From Dactylorhiza incarnata (lineage: Eukaryota; Streptophyta; Magnoliopsida; Asparagales; Orchidaceae), in assembly GCA_033032865.1 (NCBI GenBank), contig JAWHQI010000258.1:2046001-2110000 (forward strand): 64,000 nt of DNA. Reading direction: 5' to 3'. Below are positions 25,101 to 37,100 of this stretch, piece after piece; within the stretch, counting starts at the first letter, position 1; each line of letters opens with the position of its first letter. A program made the translations under genes and the position numbers. The notes beneath the pieces are model-generated. The model made no database searches. It was not told the DNA's origin and saw nothing but the letters and a program-made list of their open reading frames with translations.

Positions 25101-28100
25101 TAGTCACTCCTACAGTCACACCTAACCCCACTCTAACAATTGAGCAATTGGTAAGTAATAATGAAGAAGTTAATTATGTTGGGGGACAGTTTAAACAAAA
25201 TCATAATGCTTATGGAAATAATTACAATCAAGAATGGAGAAACCATCCTAATTTCTCTTGGAAAAACAATTCCGGTGCGACGCCTTCACATTTGTTTAAC
25301 ACAAACTCTAATCCTCCTCATCAAAATTATAATTCTAATCAAGCGGGGCCTTTTAAGAAGTTATTCGAATAAGTCATTTTAGAGTCTATGCAAAAGAACG
25401 AAGCCCGATTTTCTAGTTTAGAAGGTTCGATGCGCTTAATTGAAACGCAACTGGGCCAAATTGCAAACGCTTTAAACATTAGACCACACGGTACATTACC
25501 ATCGGATACCACACCCAATCCTAAGGGTGATAACCAACATTGTAAGGCTGTCACATTGCGATGTGGACGAGAGTTAATAAGTGGTCATAATGACAATCAA
25601 CTCCCAAATAATAATGTTCAAGATAAAGTGGAGAGTAACAATCTTAATAAACTTGCTAAAGAATTAAATCAAGAACGTAGTAAAAGAGTTGAGAAGGAGT
25701 TAGAAGAAGTAGATGAAGGTAAGAATGAAAATAATATAGAGTTTTCTACAAAGAACAAAAAAGTAATTACTTACCCACCACCACTATTTCCCCAGAGGCT
25801 AAGGAAAAGCAAACTAGATCACCAATTCCAAAAATTTATTGAAATATTTAAAAAACTGCAAATTAATATACCTTTCGCCGAAGCCTTAGAGCAGATGCCA
25901 AGTTACGTTAAATTCATGAAGGATATTTTGAATAAGAAAAGAAAATTTGGCATGAATGAAACGGTGGCACTCACCCATGAGTGTAGTGCTATTCTTCAAA
26001 AGAAATTACCTCCTAAGTTGAAAGATCCGGGAAGCTTCACTATTCCTTGCTCTATAGGATATCAATTCGAAGGGAAGGCTTTGTGTGATTTAGGTGCAAG
26101 CATAAATTTAATTCCGTATTCAATTTATAAAAAATTGGGTTTAAGAGAAATATCTAAAACATCTTTAACTTTACAATTGGCAGATAAATCCCTTACTTTC
26201 CCAAGAGGAATTGTGGAAGATGTTTTAGTTAAGGTGTAAAAGTTTATTTTTCTGGCAGATTTTGTAGTTCTTGACATGGAGGAAGATAAAGAGGTCCCCA
26301 TAATAGTAGGTCGGCCTTTCCTAGCAACCGGGAGAACGTTGATTGACGTCCATAAAGGAGAGCTAACCATGCGGGTTAATGATGAACAAGTTACATTTAA
26401 TGTTCTCAAAGCCATAAAATTTCCCGATAGAGAAGAAGACCGGATGGAAGAAGTAAATAGTTTAACACTTCATGATTTTAGAAGGGAGTATAAATTTGAT
26501 AGTGAAGATGATGATTTAAAATCCTTATTGGATATTACTGAATTCTTTGACGATGAGGAAGAAAGTAAAGAGTGTTTGAAATTGGATGCATGTCAAGCGG
26601 CATTCACCCGTACTCCGGAGCCTTTAGATATGAACGAGGGACCTAGTACGGCCGAACCATCAATAATAACCCCACCCATCCTTGAATTAAAACCCTTGTC
26701 GGAACATCTTTATTATGCTTATTTAGGAGAAAATGACACGTTGCCGGTTATAATTAACTCCAATCTATTGTCGGAACAACAAAGACAATTAATAAATCTT
26801 TTAAAGCAACATAAATTGGCTATAGGATGGACTATAGCGGATATCAGAGGAATTAGTCCTTCATTATGTATGCACAAAATTCTCTTAGAGGAATCATATA
26901 AAGGATCCATAGAGCCTCAACGACGCCTTAGTCCACCCATGAAAGAGGTAGTAAAGAAAGAAATAATTAAGTGGTTAGATGCGGGAATAATTTATCCCAT
27001 CTCCGATAGTCCATGGGTTTCCCCGGTTCAATGTGTATCTAAGAAAGGGGGAATTACGGTGATAAAAAATGATAAAAATGAATTAATTTCGACTAGGACT
27101 ATCACGGGATGGTGAGTATGCATGGATTACCGGAAACTTAATAAAGCTACTAGGAAGGACCACTTTCCATTGCCTTTCATAGATCAAGTCCTTGATAAAT
27201 TAGCCGGTAACGATTTCTTTTGCTTCTTAGACGGGTATTCCAGATACAATCAAATTACCGTAGATCCGGAAGACCAAGAAAAGACCACCTTTACATGTCC
27301 CTATGGAACATTCGCTTTTAGGAGGATGTCATTTGGTTTGTGCAATGCACCGATAACTTTTCAACGTTGCATGATCGCTATATTTTCTGACCTTATGGAT
27401 CATGGCATAGAAATTTTTATAGATGATTTTTCCATCTTTGGAAAAACCTTTGATGAATGTTTATGTTGTTTGGAGAGACTAGAGAGTGCTTTCTCGATGC
27501 GCGGAAACTAACCTTGTGTTGAATTGGGAAAAACGTCACTTTATGGTGCGGGAAGGAATAGTCCTTGGGCATCATGTGTCTAAAAATGGGTTAGAGGTTG
27601 ACAAAGCAAAAATTGAGGTTATAGAAAAATTACCACCTCCAAAGAATATTAAAACGTTACGAAGTTTCCTAGGACACACTGACTTTTATAGGAGATTTAT
27701 CAAGGATTTTGCTAAAATTGCCAAACCGTTAAGTAATTTATTAGAAAAGGATGTTAATTTTGATTTTGCTGATGATTGTCTTGATGCTTTTAACCAACTT
27801 AAAACCCGATTGATTACGGCACCGATTGTAGTGGCTCCCGACTGGGGAGAGCCTTTTACGCTTATGTGTGATGCTAGTGATTATGCCGTTGGCGTTGTAT
27901 TAGGTCAGGTACAAGAAAAGATCTTCCACACTATAGCCTATGCTAGCAAAACTTTAATTGAGGCTCAAATTAATTACACCACTACCGAAAAGGAATTATT
28001 AGCCGTAGTGTTTGCTTTCGAAAAGTTTAGATCCTATCTTCTTTGCACTCAAGTTATTGTATTTACTGACCATGCGGCTATTCGATACCTCATGGAAAAG

Positions 28101-31100
28101 AAGGATGTTAAACCTAGATTAATTCGTTGGGTTCTATTATTAAAAGAGTTTGATCTAGAAATCAAAGATAGGAAAGGGGTAGATAACCCAGTAGCTGATC
28201 ATCTATCCAGGATAGAATCTACCACTCCTTTACTATGTTCTGAAATTGATGAAAGATTTCCTGATGAACGAATTTTAGCTATCTCTGATTATTCTTTACC
28301 ATGGTATGCTGATTTTGTGAATTATTTAGCAAGTAAAATTATCCCGTATGATTTTTATTTCCAACAAAAGAAAAGATTTATGCATCAAGTTAGATCTTAT
28401 GTTTGGGATGACCCTTATTTAAAATTGGAGCCGATGGAATGATAAGACGTTGTGTTATGGAAGGAGAAATGAAGTCTATTTTAGAAAAATATCACAACTC
28501 TCCTTATGGAGGGCATTTTATGGGAAATAGAACGACCATGAAAGTATTAGAAGCCGGATTCTTTTGGCCCACGCTTTTCCAAGACGCTAAGGATTACGTA
28601 CAACAATGTGATCATTGTCAAAGAAGTGACAATATAGAGAAAAATGATTCTTTGCCGATGAATACAATCTTGGAAGTTGAGTTGTTTGACGTATGAGGTA
28701 TAAATTTCATGGGACCTTTTGTTAATTCTAATGGTAATCTTTTCATACTACTAGCCGTGGACTATGTGTCTAAGTGGGTGGAAGCAATTGCTACCACAAA
28801 AAATGACGCCAAAATCGTGTTACATTTCTTAAAGAACTTCATATTTAACCGTTTTGGAACCTCAAGAGCGATAATAAGCGATGAGGGAAGTCATTTTTGC
28901 AATCATCAATTTGCTTCACTTTCAAGAAGATATGGAGTCAAACATAGGGTAGCATTAGGCTTTGAAGGAGGCGCCATGGATCGTGAAGAAATGACGAATT
29001 GTCTAGGGAGAAATGGAGCCGACGAAGAAGGATAGGATTTGACGAGAGAGGTCGCGAGAAATCCAGAAGATTGGAAATGTCGCGGGAGGCTAGGGTTTCT
29101 CGGAGAGAGAGTTTGCGTGAATTTTAATCCTTTCGACTAATCGTATCTATATATAAACCATGATTTGACGTAAATAAAATAAAATAAATGAATTTCTGCG
29201 CGTACCTGACCTTTCGACTTCCAGGGAATAAATATGTGTTTTCGAAAAATAATCCTTATTTCTCGAGAGGCCGAATTGATTTCTCATGACATCATAATCT
29301 GTTTCTCGAGATGTATTGTATTTTTCGAGAAATTGCAGTGTCATTGCTTTAGAAATCTTGATCCTGAGAAAATTGGTATTTCTCGAGAAGTAATTGTCAT
29401 TTCTCAAGAGAACTTGTATTTCCCGAGAATTGAAAGTATTTCACGAGAACTTTGATGAAAAATTTCTTTAAGACCATTACTCGAGGGATTTGCCCATTTC
29501 TCGAGATACTAAAGGTCATTTCTTGAGAAATATAATCATCTCTCGAGAAATCATATATATGACTTGAATTTTTTCCTTGAAATTTCAAGGTCATTGCTTC
29601 CTTGATAGAATTAAGAGCTGAAGATCTTCCTTGCATCATTTATAACTTGACTAGGACTCCATGTTGAGCATTCCAAGTTCTGTCTTGAAGAAAGATAACT
29701 TGATCTCATCCAGCGGATTCGTGAAAATATCTGCAACTTGCTTATCTGTAGGAACATAACTTTAATTGATGTTCCCATTCTCCACATGCTCCCGGATGAA
29801 ATGATATCTCAATTCAATTTGCTTTGTCCGGCTGTGCGAGACTAGATTATTTGCAATTGCTATAGCACTGGAGGAGTCGCAAAACATTGGGATGTCTTTG
29901 AACTTCAAGTTATAATCTTCAAGCTGATTCTTTATCCAAAGAAGTTGTGCACAACAACTGCCTGCAGAAATATATTCTGACTCAGCGGTTGATATTGCAA
30001 CACAATTCTGCTTCTTGCTGCTCCAAGAAATAAGCCTCCTTCCTAGGAATTGACAAGTCCCGGAAGTGCTTTTTCTATCGTCTTTGCTTCCTGCAAAGTC
30101 TGCATCTGAAAAACCAATTAGTTCGCTATCGTTACTTCTTGAGTACCATAAGCCAAGATTTGGTGTACCCTTAAGGTATCTCAAAATCCTCTTTGCAGCG
30201 GTATAGTGAGATTCCTTAGAGTTCACTTGATATCTAGCGCATACACATGTAGAGAACATTATGTCAGGCCTACTAGCAGTAAGGTAGAGCAGAGAGCCAA
30301 TTATGCTTCTGTACTTGGTTTCATCGAAAGGTTTTCCGTTCTCATCCTTGTCCAGAGACATTGCTGAGCTCATTGAAGTCTTCATAGAGGATGCACTCTC
30401 CATTCCAAATTTCTTTACGAACTCCATAGTGAATTTCGTCTGAGAGATGAAAATCCCATCTTCAGATTGCTTCACTTGAAGTCTTAAAAAATATTTCAGC
30501 TCACCCATACTGCTCATTTCAAACTTCCCTTGCATAAGTTTGTAAAACTTTTTGCAAAGGTTGTCATCCGTAGAGCCAAAAATAATATCATCGAAATAGA
30601 TTTGCACTAGCAAAATCTTGCCCTTAACTTCCCTAAGAAATAACGTCTTATCTTTCTTTCCTCTTGTGAATTTGTTCTCAAGAAGAAAGTTAGACAACGT
30701 CTCATACCAAGCTCGAGGAGCTTGTTTTAAACCATATAAGGCTTTTTGTATTTGTTTTGAATTCTTTCTCCTTTGTAAGTTTTATGGATCGTAACTAATT
30801 TTCTTTAACGTTTGGATGTAAGAACCTTAGATTGATGTTTCGTGCTATTTGATTTCGTTTCTCTTATATCTCTCGATTCTCTCTACGATTTAAGAGAAAC
30901 TTATCAGATTTGCTAGAGTTATTAATCCAGATTTGTAACTCGTGTTTGGTGTCATGCCCTAGTGATTGAGAAATCCTAGATATGATAAGATCTAGTTTAA
31001 ATAAAGGGAGTTGCATGCTAATCTAGAGATAGTTAGACATAATTCCCCCGTGTTAGTGTCAAAACTAAGAGAGATATTTATTTTGTCGTTAAAACAAGTT

Positions 31101-34100
31101 TTAGGGGTTTTGATTTAGGAGAAATCTTAGTTAATCAACCTAAAGTTAGTATTGCTTTACTCGAGAGAGAAGCTTGTATAATCTTGAAGGTCTAGTAGGA
31201 TTTGAGAGAAGAAAGGAAGAAATCAAAGATCACATACAACGTCTAAGCGTTCTCTGCATTCTAGCTTTATCTCTAAATCACTATTTTTCCCCAATATTGA
31301 ATTATCACCAAGAACTTAATTCTAGTATAATTTAGCATAAAGTAAAAACAAATCACCTTTAACTATTTTAGTAAGATAATAGATGATGAGTAAGTGTGAG
31401 TAATCGAAAAGACCCCTTGGAATACAACATGAGATAGATTTATTTTATATACTATGAATGATAGGTTCACTTGCCTTGTTTCATCTATAGAGAGAGAATT
31501 TAGATAAGCCTACGAACATAAGATTAGCACCTATCAAGTTTTTGGTAATTAAAAACCTTATAATTAAAAATCATTTGCTCATAAGTAGCTAGTAATCTAG
31601 TATGCATGAGTATGTAAGAGGGCAACTTTAAAATTTGTAATTATTAAAACCTTATAATTATTTGTGTAAGTTCTAGTACAAAGTCTTTATTACTTATTGT
31701 TGAATATTTTGTGAGCAATCATGTTATTTTAGATATTAGTTTGTATTTGTTCGTCCAACACATGTTCTATTTGCGAGATTTATTCTCCTAGTATTTAATT
31801 GAAGCGCTTTCTCTTTAAACTTAATTGGATCTTGCTTGTGTTCCGAACGTCTAATCTCTAGTGTGAATGCTTGTGAACTCTGCTAATAATTTCATAATTT
31901 ATTGTAATTAATTGTTGGACAACTGCATATGCATCACATCATTTTAGGATTCACTACATTACCACACTAACACTCATTGTTACCGACATCCAGGCGGACG
32001 AGCCGGAGTGGCAGGTGTACTCGAGGAGGACGCGCACGAGAGCGAGCGACGACTCCGAACCCCGCACCGAACCGGGCGGTTCGACGGGTGCTGTCTAAGG
32101 GGGGTCGGCCGGTCCAATTTTATCTTATGGCTCAGTTTTATTTATTTTGTTGTAATTGTTCCTTTTAATGGTGGACTCTTGTTGTGTGGTGGATCCCTCC
32201 TGTAAGGGATCACCTTATGGTTTTTGAGTATCTTTGAATCACTTATGAAAGTTGGGGCTGCTCCCCTTTCCTCTTCCTATCTTTCCCTCTCTCTCTCTAC
32301 CTCCCTCTCTACCGTCTATCTCCCTCCCTCTCTCTCTCTCGCTTGGTCTCGCTAACGCCACCGCCCGGCGATATCCCCAGCGGAAGCTATCGCCCTCGCT
32401 ACCGCCCCTCTCGCCGACGCCGATACCCTAAGCGGTATCATTGGTCCGACCTGCCGCTCCGCCCGCCTACGCCAAGCCGTCGGAAAACCTCATGGAACCG
32501 AACACCCGCCTTCACGCAGTCGACGCCTCCTCCGCCGCCGCCGCCGCCTATGTCGCCGACTGCCTCGCACTTCACGACAGCCAACTCGTGCTCCACGGCA
32601 GCCAACTCGCGCTCCACGACAATCAACTCGCAAGTCTCCAATCATCAGTGGAGGCAATCCTGGCGACCCAGAACGCAATCCTCACTCGCCTCGACTCATT
32701 GCAGCCATCGCCGAGCACGCCGCCATACCCGCCAACGACGACAGCCCAGACGGACACCGCGTCTGTGCTCGGCACGCCGCCCTCCCCGCTAGCGCTCGCC
32801 TTCCGCGCGCCGGCCCCGTTTCCGCAGCCCCCCCGCGATACCGCCGCCCGTATCCATCCGACCTCCACTCGCGTTGGACGTTCCCCCCTTTTCCGGGACA
32901 GACCCCATGGGGTGGATCGCCCGTGCGGAGCAATACTTCAACCTCAATGGTACCCCCCCGGCGGATCGCGTCGGCACCGCCATGGTTGGCTTGGACGGTT
33001 CGGCCCTCCATTGGGCGCGATGGCTCCGCCAGATTCAACCTCTCATCCCATGGCACGAGTTCAAGCACGAGATGATTAGCCGCTACGATTCCCTATACAC
33101 CAGCTCCACTATCGAGCGGCTCTGCTCAGCCCGCCAGTCGACAACGGTGGACGCGTATATCGGCGAATTTGTGGCTCTCGTCACGCAAGTCCTGGGACTC
33201 CAACTCGACCATTACTTGGGCTTCTTCCTGCAAGGTCTCCTGCCCAATATCCGCTCCCGCATTCGAACCCATCATCCTCGCACGGTCTCGGAAGCCCTCG
33301 AACTCGCCCGTGCGGTTGAGGCGGACATCGGCCCCGGCAGGTCGGCTCCGCCCCATTCCGCCACCAACCACCGCGGGACACCGGCCCTCGACCGGCCACC
33401 TTGCAACCCGCCCGGCCGGCATGCACGGACGGCCCGCACCGCGTCTCCAACGGCGACTACAACGACCTACGCCGCCGCGGTTTATGTTTCCGTTGCCGCC
33501 AGCCATACTCGCCTCAGCATGTTTGCCCCATCAAGGAATTCCACGCCATCTTTAGCGACAGCGAGGGGTACTCCGTGGCCGAGGAGTTGCCGCCTTTGGA
33601 GATACCACCCGACCCACCTACGACGGATTTGGAGGGAGCCCCCTCAATGTGTTGGAACTGCCTTTCTATTCAGTGGGGTGACTAACCGGGTCGCGCACCA
33701 TGAAGTTGGCCGGTGATGTCCAGAACCGACCCATTATTGTGATGGTGGATAGCGGGGCAAGTCACAATTTCATGTCGGCCCAACTTGCCCGAGAGCTCGC
33801 CTTGCCGATCGATCCGTCACCCGATTTTTCGGTGTGCCTCGGCGACGGTCGCCGCCGACCGACCTTGGGATAATGCAGGAGTGTTACCATGTCGGTTGGG
33901 TCGTGCGCGGTTACGACCGATTTCTACATGTTCGAGTTAGGAGGCCTCGACGCCATTCTGGGCGTCGCCTGGCTTGAGACCCTGGGAGACGTACAGGTAA
34001 ACTGGGCTTATATGACGATGGTTTTTCAGCAGTAGGGCCAGCCGTGCCGTTTGGTGGGCGATCCTACCCTTCGCTCGCCGTTCTCTTACCGGGCCATGAC

Positions 34101-37100
34101 TCGCGTCACCGACATCGACTTCTCGGCCTGGCTATGACCCCTTCAGACGGAGCTACCGGCGCCGACCGCCCCCTTCGACGCCGATATGGGCGCCGTGCTC
34201 GCGGAGTTCGAGGATATCTTCACCGCCCCCACAGGCCTTCCACCCCCGCGGCCGACCGACCACGCCATCGTCCTCCATCCGGGGGAGGCGGCGGTGTCAG
34301 TGCGACCTTACCGATACGGCCACGCCCAAAAGGACGAGATGGAACGGCTCGTTCGGGAAATGCTGTTGGGAGGCCTCATCCGGCCCAGTGCTAGCCCCTT
34401 TTCCAGCCCGGTGCTGCTAGTCCGCAAGAAGGATGACAGCTGGAGGTTCTGCGTGGACTATCGGGAGCTCAACAAGGCCACAGTACCAGACAAGTACCTG
34501 ATTCCGGTAATCCAGGAGCTCCTGGACGAGCTGCACGGCACGACCTTCTTCACAAAGCTTGACCTCCGCGACGGCTATCATCAGATCCGAGTTCGGCCGG
34601 ACGACGTGCCGAAGACAGCATTCAGGACATACGACGGGCATTTCGAGTTTTTGGTGATGTCGTTTGGGCTCACCAACGCTCCCGCCACATTTCAGGCTAC
34701 GATGAACGAGATCTTCTGGCCAGTTTTTCGTAAGCATGTCCTTGTTTTTTTTGATGATATCCTTGTCTTCAGTCACTCTTGACAGGATCACCTCGGTCAT
34801 GTCCGGGAGACTTTCGCCACTCTTCGCCGACATCACCTCACGGTCAACCGCAAGAAGTGCACGTTCGGTACTAACATGGTCAGCTACCTGGGCCATACCA
34901 TCTCGGCCCACGACGTGGCCATGGACGAGGATAAGATCCAGGCGGTGCTTCGATGGCCGACTCCGACATCCCTGCGCGACGTCCGGGCGTTCCTCGGCTT
35001 GACCGGTTACTAACGGCGTTTCATCAAAGATTACGGCGGGTTGGCCGCCCCCTCACCCAGCTGATGAAGGCCTCGGAGGAGGGACCGTTCACGTGGCCGC
35101 CGGCGGCCATGGAGGCTTTCGCGGCGTTACAGTCGGCCTTGGTTCACGGCCCGATTTTGGCCATGCCGGATTTCCACCAGCAGTTCGTCGTGGAGTGCGA
35201 CGCCTCCGGCACAGGCGTCGGCGTCGTTTTGATGTAGGTCGGCCGGCCAATCGCATAATATAGCTGGGCATTCTCCACAGCGGTGCGCAGCTGCTCGGCG
35301 TATGAGAACGAGCTCATGGCGTTGGTCTTGGTGGTCCAACATTGGCGGCCGTATTTCCTGGGTCGGCCCTTCGTGATCCGCACCGATCACCACAACCTTC
35401 GCTACCTTCTCCATCAGAAGATCGCCACGCCGACGCAACAGGTTTGGGTGGCCAAGCTGCTCGGGTATGACTTCACGGTGGAGTTTCGACCGGGCAAGAC
35501 CAATCAGGCGGGTGATGCGCTCTCCCGGCACCCGCATGCCCCAGAGTTGACCGCCATCTCACGGCCGGTGTGGGACGACGCCGCGGCTATTCAGCAGGAG
35601 GTGGACCGGGACCCTCAGCTACAGGACATTCGTGCGGCACTACTGGCCGACCCCACGTCCAGGCCGCCATTTTCGCTTATTGGGGGCCATCTCTTCCACC
35701 GGGATCAACTCGTCCTCTCAGCGTCTTCTTCGAGGATTCCTCTTTTGTTAGCTGAGTTCCACTCCACGCCGTCAGGCGGCCACGCTGGAGCCTTTCGGAC
35801 ATATCAGCGTATAGCCGTATCTCTCTATTGGCCCCACATGCTTCGCCAGGTGAAGGCCTACGTGGCGGCCTGCCTGCCCTGCCAGAAGGCCAAGTACGAG
35901 ACCATGTTTCCCAACGATCTCCTGCAGCCCCTACCGATTCCTGGGCGTGTCTGGGAGGACCTCGCAATGGACTTCATCACCCGGCTACCCCGTTCCAACG
36001 GGTTTGATTGCATATTGGTGGTCGTGGACCGCCTGACGAAGTACGCCCACTTCGTCCCTCTGCGCCACCCCTACACCGCGACGTCCGTGGCCGACAGATT
36101 CATTGCGGAGATTGTACGTCTTCATGGTTTTCCCCGCTCGATTGTAAGTGACCGCGACCCACTCTTTCTCAGTAGCTTCTGGTCCTCGTTGTTCCGACTT
36201 CAGGGCCCCACCTCCGGATGAGCACGACATACCACCCCCAGTCGGACGGCCAGTCCGAGGTGCTCAACCGGTGCTTGGAGAGATATCTGCGCTGCTTCAT
36301 CGGCGAGCGACCTGGCTCGTGGGCCAAATGGTTATGCTGGGCAGAGTACTCCTACAACACCGCATACCACCACGCCGCGCATACTTCCCCGTTCGAGACG
36401 GTCTATGGCCGGCCACCGCCGACCGTGCTCCGACATCTACCCGGGGAATGCCCTGTTGCTAGCTTGGCGGACCATCTACATGATAGGACGTCATCTTGGA
36501 TAGTTTGAAGCATCATCTTCGTCGTGCACAGGACAAGATGGTTTTCTTTGCCAATCGGAAACGCCGGGACCTTACATTTCACGTAGGGGAGCGGGTGTTC
36601 ATCAAACTCCACCCCTACCGACAGCTTACGGCCGCCCTCCGCCCATGCCCCAAGCTAGCTCCGCGCTTCTATGGACCGTTCGAGATTATTAGCCGTATCG
36701 GAGCCGTCGCCTACCGCCTCCGCCTTCCGGACACCTCTCGCATCCACCCAGTTTTTCATGTGTCACAACTATGGCGCATCATCGGCGATCACCCCGTCAC
36801 CGACCACATTCCGGCCGACCTGGACTCTTCCGGATCCGACCCCCTCTATCCCGAGGCCATTGTTGATCGGCGCCACCACACGACCGGAGATGCCCACCCG
36901 GCGGAGATACGAGTGGCCTGGCAAAACCGTCCTCTTATCGCCGCGACTTGGCTTCTTCGTGATGATTTTCGCCGACAGTTCCGATTACTGCCTTGAGGAC
37001 AAAGCCAATTTTCTAGACGGAGGTATTGTTACCGACATCCAGACGGACGAGCCGGAGTGGCAGGTGTACTCGAGGAGGACGCGCGCGAGAACGAGCGACG

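Larger units (their letters stand above)
23798..28957 (+). mobile_element. Athila-type Gypsy retrotransposon, 3'-truncated
   Basis: A short 5' LTR (23798-24047), a TGGCGCCGTTGTCGGGGA primer site, gag, protease, reverse transcriptase, RNase H and part of integrase follow in the canonical Gypsy order. Protein style ([10 protein letters not shown] protease, [19 protein letters not shown] reverse transcriptase) places it in the Athila branch. The integrase stops after VKHRVA at about 28957, where SIRE-type Copia DNA begins. No matching 3' LTR was found. Confidence 0.85.
28958..30757 (-). mobile_element. SIRE-type Copia fragment
   Basis: The minus strand carries the C-terminal part of a Copia polyprotein followed by 3' noncoding DNA with a palindrome array. 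Both edges are abrupt: Athila integrase at the right-hand coordinate 28957 and AT-rich DNA after 30757. LTR ends were not found. Either it inserted into the Athila element and was later eroded, or the two were joined by rearrangement. Confidence 0.7.

Noticed and set aside
29240..29560. Heat-shock elements in the palindrome array
   Set aside because: The motif is TTC-4 nt-GAA, whereas heat-shock factor needs TTC-2 nt-GAA spacing.
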